A stretch of DNA of 64,000 bases from Corynebacterium alimapuense. Its GTDB lineage: Bacteria; Actinomycetota; Actinomycetes; Mycobacteriales; Mycobacteriaceae. Below are positions 1 to 10,909 of this stretch, one piece after another. The notes beneath the pieces were generated by a model. It was not told the DNA's origin, did no database searches, and saw nothing but the letters and a program-made list of their open reading frames with translations. Numbering within the stretch: position 1 is the stretch's first letter; every line of letters starts with the position of its first letter. A program made the translations under genes and the position numbers. The stretch is taken from contig NZ_PTJO01000006.1 in NCBI RefSeq assembly GCF_003716585.1, forward strand, positions 46,035-110,034, read 5' to 3'.

Positions 1-1
1 A

Positions 2-400
2 ATAGTGCTGCCCATCTTGCCCACCACCCCGTTTTTCCTCCTCAGCGCCTACTGCTTCGCGCGAAGCTCAGAGCGCCTGTTTAATTATCTAATCAACCAC
101 CGAGTTTTCGGCAGCTACATCTCGAACTACTACCACCACGCCATGACGAAAACGGACAAGATCCGCACCCTCAGCCTCCTGTGGTTAGGGATGGGGCTGT
201 CCATCCTGCTGATCGGGCAGCTCATCCCTGCCCTGATCCTGCCGCTCATTGCCGCGGCGGTCACCGTCCACATTCTGCGCCTGACGCCTCGACCAGAGAA
301 GATGCCCGACACTGGCCCGGACACCGCCGACCCGGCACTCTCCACGCCTGCCGCAACGACCGCGCACACGACGCTCCTCAAGTCCGAAACAGGGAGTTAG
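2..400 (+). CDS. DUF454 (YbaN-like) membrane protein, 5' partial
   Basis: The frame is open to the left edge, so the true start lies outside the window. The N-terminal part visible here (LPILPTTPFFLLSAYCFARS, then NHRVFGSYI) matches the DUF454/YbaN family of small inner-membrane proteins. In that family a hydrophobic LPxLPTTPF segment is followed by a conserved cytoplasmic stretch and two more membrane helices; the hydrophobic stretch at about residues 55-90 fits those helices. The C-terminus is a short Pro/Thr/Ala-rich polar tail. No function is established for the family. Confidence is high for family and partial status, none for function. Confidence 0.8.
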   Translation: MVLPILPTTPFFLLSAYCFARSSERLFNYLINHRVFGSYISNYYHHAMTKTDKIRTLSLLWLGMGLSILLIGQLIPALILPLIAAAVTVHILRLTPRPEKMPDTGPDTADPALSTPAATTAHTTLLKSETGS

Positions 401-484
401 GCGCCCACCAGAACCCCAACTAGACAGCATGGTCTACTTGAGGTAGTATTGCTTCTTAGATCCAGAAGATCAGCGTTTTAAAGC

Positions 485-566
485 CCCCTGACTTGCTGAC
501 TGGCAACCGTGTCTCGCACAACGGTGCCCTCAGGGGAAGATCTGCTCCACCGAGACCTTGGTGGAG
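485..566 (+). promoter_or_regulatory. Structured 5' leader of the first paralogue
   Basis: Two nested inverted repeats lie just upstream of the ribosome-binding site. The outer one pairs CCCCTGA (485-491) with TCAGGGG (530-536). The second is a 9-bp stem pairing 545-553 with 558-566. The second stem is also present in the paralogous leader at 1298-1319, where an A-T pair has become G-C on both arms and a G-T wobble has become G-C. Such compensatory change suggests that an RNA structure is under selection. The ligand or mechanism is unknown; a translational or transcriptional control element is an inference. Confidence 0.5.
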
Positions 567-598
567 AAAGATGCGATACCCAGGAGATAGCTTCCACT

Positions 599-1102
599 AT
601 GCGCCCAGACTGCATCCGGTACACACCCGGACATAATATTCACTGGATCCAAGCCTTTTCCATGCACAAAAAAGCTGGATGGATCAAACATGTGGAGATT
701 CTCACTGTTGAGCCCCACTGGCTGACCGTTCTCATCGACGGAAAAATCCAACGTGGCTGGGTTCATGATGATGACCATCTCCAGCGGTTTTACCGCATTT
801 GGCGACAGACGATTGCGGTTAATCCTGATCCCGAGCTTGCCGATCCAGAGTTCTTCTTAGCTATCGAAGACCCCCGCGAACGCTTCCGCTACCTGCATGC
901 GCCATCAGCGTACGGTCTGGTGCTCCAGCATTCCAATGGCCTCCTAGCTTTCAGCCACTCTGGCGCTCGCAGATGCCTGTACCCAAACTGGAATGGCCCC
1001 GATCGGTGTACCACCAAAGAGCAAGCCGCCCAACGTGTCAGCATGAAGGAACTCGGCGACGGAATGATTCGATTCTCGCCCAAAACTAGGCCCGCAGAAT
1101 AG
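599..1102 (+). CDS. Unrecognised protein, paralogue 1 (167 aa)
   Basis: I do not recognise the family. The ATG at 599 is preceded by AGGAG (582-586) and aligns with the start of the paralogue at 1353, so it is preferred over an upstream in-frame start at 509. The protein is soluble and aromatic-rich (many Trp, His, Tyr), with no signal peptide or membrane segment. Stretches shared with the paralogue include EPHWLTVLID, QRGWVHDDDHLQRFYR, FLAIEDP and ERFRYL. Conservation of the protein, Shine-Dalgarno sequence and leader hairpin in both copies argues that it is expressed. Compared with copy 2 it has a longer C-terminus. Confidence 0.65.
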   Translation: MRPDCIRYTPGHNIHWIQAFSMHKKAGWIKHVEILTVEPHWLTVLIDGKIQRGWVHDDDHLQRFYRIWRQTIAVNPDPELADPEFFLAIEDPRERFRYLHAPSAYGLVLQHSNGLLAFSHSGARRCLYPNWNGPDRCTTKEQAAQRVSMKELGDGMIRFSPKTRPAE

Positions 1103-1172
1103 AAAAGCCCACCCCACGCCAGTCAATGACTATGCGTGGCGCAGCTGGGGGAGCGCGTGAATAAGCGGGGTG

Positions 1173-1203
1173 TTAGAACTCCTCCGCAACGCCCATAGCT
1201 CCC
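1173..1203 (-). pseudogene. Duplicated 3' end of the downstream symporter gene
   Basis: Read on the minus strand, this stretch gives A-M-G-V-A-E-E-F-stop. It aligns with the last residues of the symporter (A-M-G-T-A-E-K-D-stop) encoded at about 1899-1925. The preceding GC-rich sequence and the ATAAGCGG motif are also shared. It is best explained as a piece of the symporter gene copied along with the small gene when the unit was duplicated in tandem. It is too short to code for anything. Confidence 0.6.
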
Positions 1204-1230
1204 CAGAAGATCAGCGTTTCTTATAAAAGC

Positions 1231-1319
1231 CCCCTGCTTGGCACCCGCGTCTCATACCACCGCGTCCCATACAACGGTGTCCTCAGGGGAAGATCTGCTC
1301 CGCCGAAACCTCGGCGGAG
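1231..1319 (+). promoter_or_regulatory. Structured 5' leader of the second paralogue
   Basis: This is the counterpart of the leader at 485-566: CCCCTG (1231-1236) can pair with CAGGGG (1284-1289), and 1298-1306 pairs with 1311-1319. It retains the stem although the arm sequences differ from copy 1, with matched changes on both arms. The loop keeps an ACC core. AGGAG follows at 1336-1340. Confidence 0.5.
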
Positions 1320-1352
1320 AAAGATCCGATACCCAGGAGATAGCTTCCGACC

Positions 1353-1817
1353 ATGCACCCAAACTGCATCCTTTACACACCCGGACACCATGTTCACTGG
1401 CTCCAAGCCAATGCCACGTACAAATATTCTCGATGGATCAAACAAGTAGAGATTGTCGCTGCTGAGCCCCACTGGCTGACCGTTCTCATCGACGAAAAAA
1501 TCCAACGTGGCTGGGTTCATGATGATGACCATCTTCAGCGGTTCTACCGCATGTGGCGACAGGCGACAGCGTTTAATAGCATTCCCGAGCCAGCTAATCC
1601 GGAGCTCTTCCTAGCCATCGAAGACCCCCACGAACGCTTCCGCTACCTGCAGGCGCCAACAACCATCGGGCGAGTGCTCCAGCATTCCAATGGCGCTCTA
1701 TCGCTCAGCCACCCTGGCGCTCTGAGCTACCTCTACCCAAACTGGGATGGTCCCGATCCCTGCCTCACCAAAGAACAAGCCGCCACAAAGCAGCAGAATG
1801 AAGCAGCCGAAAGCTAA
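1353..1817 (+). CDS. Unrecognised protein, paralogue 2 (154 aa)
   Basis: This is homologous along most of its length to the product at 599-1102 (shared EPHWLTVLID, QRGWVHDDDHLQRFYR, LFLAIEDP, ERFRYLQAP), with a different C-terminal tail rich in Gln, Ala and Glu. The start ATG at 1353 has AGGAG 12 nt upstream. No signal peptide, transmembrane segment or known domain is visible. It faces the symporter gene tail-to-tail across a GC-rich inverted repeat. Function is unknown. Confidence 0.65.
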   Translation: MHPNCILYTPGHHVHWLQANATYKYSRWIKQVEIVAAEPHWLTVLIDEKIQRGWVHDDDHLQRFYRMWRQATAFNSIPEPANPELFLAIEDPHERFRYLQAPTTIGRVLQHSNGALSLSHPGALSYLYPNWDGPDPCLTKEQAATKQQNEAAES

Positions 1818-1836
1818 GCCCACAGAATAGAAACAA

Positions 1837-1875
1837 CCCGCCCCACACGAGTCAAAGACTGTGCGGGGCGGGGTG
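1837..1875. terminator. GC-rich inverted repeat between convergent genes
   Basis: CCCGCCCCACAC (1837-1848) pairs with GTGCGGGGCGGG (1861-1872) with one mismatch. It sits between the second paralogue and the convergent symporter gene. There is no clear T-run, so intrinsic termination is plausible but not certain. Confidence 0.5.
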
Positions 1876-1898
1876 GGGGCGCGTCGATAAGCGGCGGT

Positions 1899-3143
1899 TT
1901 AATCCTTCTCCGCAGTGCCCATAGCGGCATCGAGATCGATGCGCTCATCGTCATCTTCCGCGACGGTGGCCGGGATCTTGCCTTTGGCAAACTTGTTGAC
2001 GATCAAAGCGATGGCACCATCACCGGTGACATTGGCAGCGGTACCGAATGAGTCAATCGCGATATAGGCGGCGATCATCAAGGCCACCTGACTGTCATCA
2101 AATCCCAGCATGGAGCTGAGCAGACCAACGGCCGCCATGATGGCGCCACCAGGGACACCCGGCGCGGCGATCATGGTCACACCGAGCATGAGGATAAAGC
2201 CGATAGCTAGGGCGGGGGAGACCTCGATGCCTGCCATAAAGACGATGGCGAAGGCGAAAAGCCCGATCTTCATCATCGAACCGGCCAAGTGGATCGTGGC
2301 ACCGAGCGGGACTACGAAACCTGCCACATTGGGCTCCACGCCATTGCGCCGTGCGCAGGCATAGGTGACCGGAATCGTGGCGGCGGAAGAGGACGTGCCC
2401 AATGCGGTGGCATAGGCAGGAAGCATGTTTTTGAAGGAGACGAAGGGGTTTTTCCCAGAGATTGCACCAGCCACGGTGAACTGGAAAGCGATGAATAGGA
2501 AGGTCATGATCACTGCCAAGATCAGCACCTTGCCAAAGGCTAGGGTCGTCTCCGCAAGATTGCCGTTCATCCCCAGCGATAGGAACATGCCGAAAATGAA
2601 CACCGGCAGGAGCGGGATAATGAAGGCGGCAATGACTTTCATAATGACCCGTTCGAGGTCGCGAGAAGCTTTGTAGATGGTGTCAGATTTAACCGTTGTC
2701 ATGGCCAAACCAACGGAGAAAGCCAGCAGCAGGGCCGTCATGACTTCAAAGGGCGGCGGCATCTGGATCTCGAAGTAGGGCGTAAGCGCACCTTCTCCAA
2801 TATCAACAGCATCGACCATGGATTGATCAGCCAGCAACCAGGGGTAGACCGCAGTAGCGACACCGTAGGCAACCAGACCAGAGAGAATCGTAGAAGTGTA
2901 GGCAATTCCGGTAGTAATACCGAGCCACTTTCCAGCCCCGCGCCCCAGTCCGGCGATGGCCGGCGTGATCAAAGCGAAGATCAGGATCGGTACGAAAAAC
3001 CCGAGAAAATTGCCGAAGAGACCGTTGAAAGTGGCGAATACCCGTCCTAACCAATCCGGGAAGAAAAAACTGCAGATGATGCCAAGGATGATCGCGATGA
3101 GCACCCTAAATAACAACGACGATGAAAGACGCTTGAGGTCCAT
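1899..3143 (-). CDS. Dicarboxylate/amino acid:cation symporter (DAACS family)
   Basis: Membrane symporter of the DAACS/EAAT-like family (TC 2.A.23), importing acidic or neutral amino acids or C4-dicarboxylates with Na+ or H+. At 414 aa it has family length. Seen in the sequence: about eight hydrophobic helices, a serine-rich re-entrant loop (ALGTSSSAATIPVT, near residue 250), a second re-entrant loop around GATIHLAGS, and a late helix (DSFGTAANVTGDG) that matches the substrate/cation-binding helix 8. Substrate specificity cannot be read from sequence, and both glutamate-type and serine/threonine-type members remain possible. It stands alone on the minus strand; a duplicate of its 3' end lies at 1173-1203. 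Confidence 0.85.
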   Translation of the reverse strand: MDLKRLSSSLLFRVLIAIILGIICSFFFPDWLGRVFATFNGLFGNFLGFFVPILIFALITPAIAGLGRGAGKWLGITTGIAYTSTILSGLVAYGVATAVYPWLLADQSMVDAVDIGEGALTPYFEIQMPPPFEVMTALLLAFSVGLAMTTVKSDTIYKASRDLERVIMKVIAAFIIPLLPVFIFGMFLSLGMNGNLAETTLAFGKVLILAVIMTFLFIAFQFTVAGAISGKNPFVSFKNMLPAYATALGTSSSAATIPVTYACARRNGVEPNVAGFVVPLGATIHLAGSMMKIGLFAFAIVFMAGIEVSPALAIGFILMLGVTMIAAPGVPGGAIMAAVGLLSSMLGFDDSQVALMIAAYIAIDSFGTAANVTGDGAIALIVNKFAKGKIPATVAEDDDERIDLDAAMGTAEKD

Positions 3144-3246
3144 GGGGCCTCTTTCCTGTGTGCTGGGATCTGTCAGAAATCAGGGTACTCCCAGGCTCAG
3201 CCCGGTCAGGGCTAAGTGCTAAAAACCATCGGGTTAGACTAAACAC

Positions 3247-3708
3247 ATGACCATGATCGGCATTATTCTGCTTATTCTCGCCGCGGGCCTACTCGTCCTC
3301 GGCGCCCTAGCTTCGACGAAGAAGCTGCCTGGCAACCCCGTGGTGGGATTGCGAGTACCGGAGGTCCGGAAGTCTCGAGAAGCTTGGGATACTGCCCATG
3401 CCGTCGCCGGTCCCTTCTGGCTGGTGGCGGGAATGGCGCTCGTGTTCGGTGGGTTCTTTGCCTTCATCGCCAGCGGTTGGTTGTGGGTGCTGCCAGCCGT
3501 CAGCCTGCTCTTCGCGGTTGTGGCTGTGAGCTTCGGCGCCAATACCGGAGCCCGGATGGCGGTGCTCTATGACAGCCAGGCGGCCGAGGAAGCTGAAGGA
3601 TGTGGCGACAGCTGTAATTGTGGCGGCGAGGAACCAGAGCAGGCCCCAGCACCACAGGTCGACCTGGAAGCACTTCGCCGGGCTGCCGATGCAGCAGACC
3701 GCCCCTAA
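3247..3708 (+). CDS. SdpI-family membrane protein
   Basis: The 153-aa protein has an N-terminal helix (IIGIILLILAAGLLVLGAL-like), then GLRVPEVRKSREAWDTAH. The latter is the SdpI-family signature, in which a G-x-R-x-P segment is followed by a W/H-containing loop. Two further helices span about residues 58-98. The C-terminal 40 residues are acidic with a CGDSCNCGGEE cluster. SdpI of Bacillus is an immunity/signalling protein, but most actinobacterial members have no known role. It lies directly upstream of the trp leader in the same orientation and has no visible functional link to it. Confidence 0.65.
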   Translation: MTMIGIILLILAAGLLVLGALASTKKLPGNPVVGLRVPEVRKSREAWDTAHAVAGPFWLVAGMALVFGGFFAFIASGWLWVLPAVSLLFAVVAVSFGANTGARMAVLYDSQAAEEAEGCGDSCNCGGEEPEQAPAPQVDLEALRRAADAADRP

Positions 3709-3724
3709 GAGGTGCCCCTGTAAG

Positions 3725-3753
3725 TTGCACTTCCCGTATTCCGGGATTAACGT
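3725..3753 (+). promoter_or_regulatory. Possible trp operon promoter
   Basis: TTGCAC (3725-3730) and TAACGT (3748-3753) are separated by 17 nt, just upstream of the leader peptide. The -10 match is weak. If used, transcription would start within a few nucleotides of the GTG at 3762, giving a leaderless or nearly leaderless leader peptide. Confidence 0.35.
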
Positions 3754-3761
3754 TTCACTTT

Positions 3762-3812
3762 GTGAACAACTCTCCTTCCTCCCGAAGCACCAATTGGTGG
3801 TGGCGCGCTTAA
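3762..3812 (+). CDS. trpL: trp operon leader peptide (16 aa, Trp-Trp-Trp)
   Basis: A GTG-initiated mini-gene encodes MNNSPSSRSTNWWWRA. Three consecutive Trp codons (TGG at 3795-3803) lie just before the stop, within the 5' arm of the first attenuator hairpin. A ribosome stalled on these codons when charged tRNA-Trp is scarce would free the antiterminator. This is the classical ribosome-mediated attenuation arrangement, known for the trp operon of corynebacteria. No good Shine-Dalgarno sequence precedes the GTG, consistent with leaderless translation. Confidence 0.85.
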   Translation: MNNSPSSRSTNWWWRA

Positions 3813-3882
3813 CTGGCGTGCCACGTTTGTTGCAACAACCTCGGCCCGCCAGCTTCTTTCCGAAGCGCCGCGGGCCTTTTTT
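3800..3882 (+). promoter_or_regulatory. trp attenuator (1:2, 2:3 and 3:4 hairpins)
   Basis: Three mutually exclusive pairings can be drawn. 1:2 is the pause hairpin, 3800-3807 with 3817-3824 (8 bp, one G-U), overlapping the last Trp codon. 2:3 is the antiterminator, 3815-3822 with 3843-3850 (7 of 8 bp). 3:4 is the terminator: GGCCCGC (3843-3849) with GCGGGCC (3870-3876) plus GCTTC with GAAGC, followed by six T (3877-3882). Tryptophan scarcity should favour 2:3 and read-through into trpE. Confidence 0.85.
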
Positions 3883-3944
3883 GACGGTCCACACCCCAGG
3901 AGTGCACAGCCCCTGGAACCGGCGCAGAGGATTTAAGGCACTAA

Positions 3945-6201
<2,257 letters not shown>

Positions 6202-6202
<1 letters not shown>

Positions 6203-7230
6203 TGACTAGCTCCGACACCCTCACTACCCTGATCCGCTACCTGGATAATCCCACTCCAACTGTGGAGGAGGCCGTCGAGGTCTTCACTCCAATGACCATC
6301 GGCGACTATGACGACGTCCATATCGCCGCGCTGCTGGCGACCATCCGTACCCGTGGTGAAACCTTCGCTGATATCGCTGGCGCCGCTCAAGCCTTCCTCA
6401 ATGCCGGACGCCCCTTCCCGGTCTCGGGCAAGGGTGTGCTCGATACCGCTGGCACTGGTGGCGACGGCGCAAATACCATCAACATCACCACTGGAGCTTC
6501 CCTCGTGGTCGCCGCTGGGGGACTGCGAGTGGTCAAGCATGGCAACCGTTCGGTCTCCTCCAAGTCCGGCTCGGCCGATGTGCTCGAGGCCCTGAATATC
6601 CCATTGGATCTGGATCCCGAGCGGGCTGTTCGCCAGGTCGAGGCTTCTGGTTTTACGTTCCTATTTGCACCGGCTTATAACCCAGCGATCGCTCACGCGC
6701 AGCCGGTGCGCAAGGCGTTGAAGGTACCCACGCTGTTCAATGTGCTCGGCCCATTGCTGTCGCCGGTGCGTCCTGAGTTTCAGATTATGGGTGTCGCTAA
6801 CCCGCAACAGGGCCAGATGATTGCCGAGGTATTCCGGCAACTGGGCCGTTCGCGGGCACTAGTAGTCCACGGCTCCGGCACTGATGAGATCGCCGTCCAT
6901 GGACCCACCATCTTCTGGGAGCTCACCGAGGATGGGTCGATTGAAACCTATGAGCTGACCCCCGCGGAACTCGGTGTCGAGCAGTGGGATCTGGCCGATC
7001 TGGCCGGCGGCGACGGGCAGGACAACGCCCGTCATATGCGCGCTATCTTTGATGGCACCGGACCACAGGCACACCGCGATGCTGTCGCGGTTAATGCCGG
7101 AGCAATGTTCTACATCAGCTCTCAGGTAGCGACCCTCCGAGAGGGCACGGAGCTAGCGCTCAAGCTCATCAATGACGGCACCGTCAAGCAGTGGTTGGCC
7201 AAACATGAGGGGATTGATTATGGCAAATAG
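6202..7230 (+). CDS. trpD: Anthranilate phosphoribosyltransferase
   Basis: Transfers phosphoribose from PRPP to anthranilate (second tryptophan-specific step). The start at 6202 overlaps the trpG stop by one base and gives 342 aa; an upstream in-frame start at 6151 would lie inside trpG and is unlikely. Visible motifs are the PRPP/pyrophosphate-binding GTGGDGANTINIT (about residue 85), KHGNRSVSSKSGSAD, the FAPAYNPAI anthranilate-site segment, and NVLGPLLSP. The 3' end overlaps trpCF by 11 nt. Confidence 0.95.
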
Positions 7231-8653
7231 CAACCTGCCGACCGTCCTAGAAGGAATCGTCGAAGGCCGTCGTGGGCACCTGGCCGAGATCCGGGCACGG
7301 ATCGCGCATGTGGACACCGAAGCACTTGAGCCATCGACCCGCTCACTCTATGACTCCCTCAGCCAACAGGGGAGGGGAGGCAATAACTTCATCATGGAGT
7401 GCAAGTCCTCTTCCCCCTCGCTCGGGATGATCCGAGAGCACTATGAGCCAGGCGCCATCGCGCGGGTCTACTCTCGCTATGCCGCGGGCATTTCCGTGCT
7501 CTGCGAACTCGATAGATTCGGCGGCGACTATGACCATCTGGCCACTGTTGCCTCCTCGACCCATCTGCCGGTTCTGTGCAAAGACTTCATTATCGACGCC
7601 GTCCAAATCCACGCCGCCCGCTACTTCGGCGCCGATGCGATCCTGCTCATGCTCTCAGTACTCGATGATCTCGAGTACGCCGCGCTAGCTCAGGTGGCCG
7701 CCGAACATGGTCTCGATGTCCTTACGGAAGTAATCGATAAGGAAGAGCTCGAGCGCGCTCTCCGGCTTGGAGCTCACATCATCGGTGTTAACCATCGCAA
7801 TCTCCATGACTTGAGCATCGATCTTGGGCGCTCGGGGCGGTTGGCGGCCTTGGCCCCGGAGGACACCGTGGTGATTTCCGAGTCCGGCATTCGGGACAAC
7901 GAGACGGTCCGACAGCTCGGTAGACATTCCAATGGCTTCCTTGTGGGTTCACAGTTGACCAGCCAACCGGACGTCGACGCCGCCGCCCGCCGCTTGGTCT
8001 TTGGGCCCAATAAGGTGTGCGGGTTGGGCTCAGCGAGCGCCGCGCAGAGCGCTCGGGCAGCGGGAGCTACCTATGGTGGACTCATCTTTGAAGAGGGTTC
8101 TCCGCGCAATGTTTCACGTGAAACCGCGCAGAAGATCATCGCGCACGAACCAGATTTGAACTACGTCGCGGTTTCCCGCCGAACCTCCGGCTACTCCGAG
8201 CTCATGCTCGAAGGAGTGACTGCGGTCCAAATTCACTCCTCCTACCAAGGTTCTGTGGAAGCTGAACTCGAGCTGATTTCCGCAGTGCGCGCTGAGCTTC
8301 CCGAAGATATCGACGTGTGGCGTGCGGTCTCCATGACTACAGAACACGGCCCGGCACTAGCCGAAGCTCTCATCGCCCAAGGCTCGGTAGATCTCCTCGT
8401 ACTCGATGCTGGCGACGGCGGAACCGGCACATCCTTCGACTGGTCACGGATCCCCAACGCCGTCAAACAGCAGAGCCTGCTGGCCGGCGGGTTGGGTCCG
8501 GATAACCTCGAGAAGGCGCTCGCCGTCGGCTGCCACGGCCTTGATCTCAATTCTGGAGTGGAGTACCCCTCGAGTGCCGGGCAGTGGGCTAGGCGTAAAG
8601 ACGCCGGGTCACTACGCCGAGCCTTCGAAACCATCCGCCGCTACAGCTACTGA
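7220..8653 (+). CDS. trpC: Bifunctional indole-3-glycerol-phosphate synthase / phosphoribosylanthranilate isomerase
   Basis: Fused TrpC-TrpF enzyme of 477 aa, as in corynebacteria and enterobacteria. The ATG at 7220 lies within the last codons of trpD; an earlier in-frame start at 7172 is not conserved. The N-terminal IGPS barrel is recognised by [35 protein letters not shown] and [14 protein letters not shown]. The C-terminal PRAI barrel (from about residue 270) has [24 protein letters not shown], and a final DLNSGVEY with the phosphate-binding loop LAGGLGPDN. The isomerase half carries a parS site (8110-8125) translated as part of N-V-S-R-E-T. Confidence 0.93.
   Translation: MANSNLPTVLEGIVEGRRGHLAEIRARIAHVDTEALEPSTRSLYDSLSQQGRGGNNFIMECKSSSPSLGMIREHYEPGAIARVYSRYAAGISVLCELDRFGGDYDHLATVASSTHLPVLCKDFIIDAVQIHAARYFGADAILLMLSVLDDLEYAALAQVAAEHGLDVLTEVIDKEELERALRLGAHIIGVNHRNLHDLSIDLGRSGRLAALAPEDTVVISESGIRDNETVRQLGRHSNGFLVGSQLTSQPDVDAAARRLVFGPNKVCGLGSASAAQSARAAGATYGGLIFEEGSPRNVSRETAQKIIAHEPDLNYVAVSRRTSGYSELMLEGVTAVQIHSSYQGSVEAELELISAVRAELPEDIDVWRAVSMTTEHGPALAEALIAQGSVDLLVLDAGDGGTGTSFDWSRIPNAVKQQSLLAGGLGPDNLEKALAVGCHGLDLNSGVEYPSSAGQWARRKDAGSLRRAFETIRRYSY
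8110..8125. promoter_or_regulatory. parS site inside trpCF
   Basis: TGTTTCACGTGAAACC is a 15/16 match to the near-universal bacterial parS palindrome TGTTTCACGTGAAACA. It is read through as codons of the PRAI domain. ParB (29427-30584) is the predicted binder. It is the leftmost of four parS sites within 7 kb. Confidence 0.9.
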
Positions 8654-8678
8654 CAACATCCACCAAAGGATAAATCTC

Positions 8679-9935
8679 ATGACTGACAACCAAGCCCGCG
8701 ACGGGGGAGCGACCCTCCTTCCGGCCTACTTCGGTGAATTCGGCGGCCAGTTCGTTCCCGAATCATTGATCCCTGCGCTCGACCAACTTGAGCAAGCCTT
8801 CGTCGATGCCCAGAATGATCCTGCCTTCCGCGAGGAGCTGGCCGGCTATCTCCGCGATTATCTCGGCCGACCAACGCCGCTTACCGAATGCGCCAACCTC
8901 CCCGAGGCTGGCCAAGGAAAGGGCTTCGCACGCATCTTCCTCAAGCGCGAGGACCTCGTGCACGGTGGCGCACACAAGACCAACCAGGTTATTGGCCAGG
9001 CCCTGTTGGCCAAGCGGATGGGTAAAACCCGCATTATCGCCGAGACTGGCGCTGGCCAACACGGCACTGCGACCGCACTGGCGTGCTCCTTGCTCGGCCT
9101 GGACTGCGTGATCTACATGGGCGCCAAAGACGTCGAGCGCCAGCAGCCCAACGTCTACCGAATGAAGCTCATGGGGGCCACGGTGATCCCGGTTGATTCC
9201 GGTTCCGGCACCCTCAAGGACGCTGTCAATGAGGCATTGCGCGATTGGACTGCTACCTTCCACGAGTCGCACTATTTGCTCGGTACGGCAGCTGGCCCGC
9301 ACCCCTTCCCGACGATTGTGCGCGAGTTCCACAAGGTCATCTCCGAAGAAGCCAAAGCCCAGATGCTCGAAAGAACCGGCGGTTTGCCGGATCTAGTCGT
9401 AGCCTGCGTTGGTGGCGGATCCAATGCCATCGGCATGTTCGCTGACTTCTTAGGTGATGAAAGCGTCGAGCTCGTCGGCGCGGAGCCCGCCGGTCTGGGG
9501 ATGGATTCCGGCAAGCACGGAGCGACCATCAGCAACGGCCAAGTAGGCATTCTGCACGGAGCCCGGAGCTATCTCATGCGTACTGCCGAAGGGCAGGTTG
9601 AAGAATCCTATTCCATCTCAGCTGGCCTCGACTACCCGGGCGTTGGGCCCCAACATGCCTATCTCCATGACACTGGTCGTGCCACCTATGTCGGGATTAC
9701 CGATGCTGAAGCACTCGAAGCCTTCCAGCTACTTTCTCTTCGGGAAGGCATCATTCCCGCACTCGAGTCCTCACATGCCTTGGCTTATGCCCTCAAGCGT
9801 GCCAAGACAGCAGAAGAAGACGGCGAGCACATGACTATTCTCGTATCCCTCTCCGGACGGGGCGACAAGGACGTCGACCATGTCCGCCGCACTCTCTCGG
9901 AGCATCCCGAGCTCAAGCTGAAGGAAGACAACTAG
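8679..9935 (+). CDS. trpB: Tryptophan synthase beta chain
   Basis: PLP enzyme condensing indole with serine. ATG at 8679 follows AAAGGA (8665-8670) and gives 418 aa; the open frame extends upstream into trpCF but without homology. Seen: [11 protein letters not shown] start, PLP lysine in [13 protein letters not shown] (about residue 98), [10 protein letters not shown] substrate loop, [10 protein letters not shown] phosphate-binding loop, and a C-terminal LSGRGDKD. There is a 25-nt gap after trpCF and the trpA gene begins 2 nt after its stop, matching equimolar alpha2beta2 complex formation. Confidence 0.96.
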   Translation: MTDNQARDGGATLLPAYFGEFGGQFVPESLIPALDQLEQAFVDAQNDPAFREELAGYLRDYLGRPTPLTECANLPEAGQGKGFARIFLKREDLVHGGAHKTNQVIGQALLAKRMGKTRIIAETGAGQHGTATALACSLLGLDCVIYMGAKDVERQQPNVYRMKLMGATVIPVDSGSGTLKDAVNEALRDWTATFHESHYLLGTAAGPHPFPTIVREFHKVISEEAKAQMLERTGGLPDLVVACVGGGSNAIGMFADFLGDESVELVGAEPAGLGMDSGKHGATISNGQVGILHGARSYLMRTAEGQVEESYSISAGLDYPGVGPQHAYLHDTGRATYVGITDAEALEAFQLLSLREGIIPALESSHALAYALKRAKTAEEDGEHMTILVSLSGRGDKDVDHVRRTLSEHPELKLKEDN

Positions 9936-9937
9936 CC

Positions 9938-10777
9938 ATGACTCAACGCTATGAAAAGCTATTTGCCACCCTCTCCTCCCGCAACGAAGGTGCCTTCGTA
10001 CCCTTCATCATGCTCGGAGATCCGACCCCCGCCGATGCGCTAGAGATCATCACCGCGGCTGTCGCAGCTGGTGCCGACGCTCTCGAACTAGGCGTGCCAT
10101 TCTCCGACCCGGTGGCCGATGGCCCTACCATTCAGAAGTCACATATCCGGGCCTTGGACAGTGGGGTCACCGTAGACGATGCGCTCGCTCAGATCAGAGT
10201 TATTCGCGAGGCATACCCAGACCTGCCCATCGGCTTGCTGATCTATGGCAACGTGCCCTTTGCCAGGGGAGTGGACACCTTCTATCGCGAGTTTGCGGAG
10301 GCAGGGGCCGACTCAATCTTGATTCCCGATGTTCCAGTTCGGGAAGGCGCTCCCTTCGCGGCCGCAGCCGAAGCAGCGGGAGTCGACCCGATCTTCATTG
10401 CCCCGGCACAGGCCGCCGAGAAAACCCTTCAAGGCGTAGCCGCTCATTCCAAGGGCTATATCTATGCAGTTTCCCGAGACGGCGTCACCGGTACCGAGCG
10501 TGAATCTTCCGTCTCCGGCCTTGCCGAAGTAGTCAACAACGTCAAGCGTTTTGGGGGACCGCCGATCTTGCTCGGTTTCGGAATTTCATCCCCGGCACAT
10601 GTGCGTGATGCCATCGCCGCTGGTGCTGCCGGAGCAATCTCCGGCTCAGCCATCACCAAGATCATCGATCGCTACGTCGAAGGGGAGCATCCTACTCCAG
10701 GACATATTCCCGACATGGCCGGATTGAAGGCAGAACTTAGCGAATTCATCTCCGCCATGAAAGCTGCCACCACATAG
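9938..10777 (+). CDS. trpA: Tryptophan synthase alpha chain
   Basis: Cleaves indole-3-glycerol phosphate to indole, channelled to TrpB. The 279-aa TIM barrel has the catalytic Glu in ALELGVPFSDPVADGP (about residue 50), the catalytic Asp in SILIPDVPVREG, and phosphate-binding loops around YAVSRDGVTG and LLGFGISSP. It is the last gene of the operon and is followed by a strong intrinsic terminator. Confidence 0.96.
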   Translation: MTQRYEKLFATLSSRNEGAFVPFIMLGDPTPADALEIITAAVAAGADALELGVPFSDPVADGPTIQKSHIRALDSGVTVDDALAQIRVIREAYPDLPIGLLIYGNVPFARGVDTFYREFAEAGADSILIPDVPVREGAPFAAAAEAAGVDPIFIAPAQAAEKTLQGVAAHSKGYIYAVSRDGVTGTERESSVSGLAEVVNNVKRFGGPPILLGFGISSPAHVRDAIAAGAAGAISGSAITKIIDRYVEGEHPTPGHIPDMAGLKAELSEFISAMKAATT

Positions 10778-10795
10778 TTCTCGGTAGCCAATTTT

Positions 10796-10846
10796 GCGCC
10801 CGCCGAGCAGTGAGGGATTCTCTCACTGCTCGGCGGGCGCTTTCTC
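10796..10846 (+). terminator. trp operon terminator
   Basis: A perfect 19-bp stem (10796-10814 with 10822-10840), a 7-nt loop and a short T-rich tail (TTTCTC) lie immediately after trpA. It is long and GC-rich. Confidence 0.9.
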
Positions 10847-10891
10847 ATGTTTCGCTACGAGGTGCTAGATTCCGCCCAGCCTCGAGGGAGA

Positions 10892-10907
10892 TGTTTCACG
10901 TGAAACG
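10892..10907. promoter_or_regulatory. parS site
   Basis: TGTTTCACGTGAAACG matches 15 of 16 bases of the parS consensus and lies about 50 bp after the trp terminator in non-coding DNA. Confidence 0.9.
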
Positions 10908-10909
10908 TG

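Larger units (their letters stand above)
463..1940. repeat. Tandem duplication, about 740 bp per unit, two units
   Basis: Unit 1 runs from about 463 to 1203 and unit 2 from about 1204 to 1940. Both begin with AGAAGATCAGCG, then carry the same leader hairpins, the same ribosome-binding context (ACCCAGGAGATAGCTTCC) and a homologous gene of 154-167 codons. Both end with a GC-rich inverted repeat and the 3' end of the downstream symporter gene. The units have diverged by substitutions and small indels, so the duplication is old. The exact breakpoints are approximate. Confidence 0.85.
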
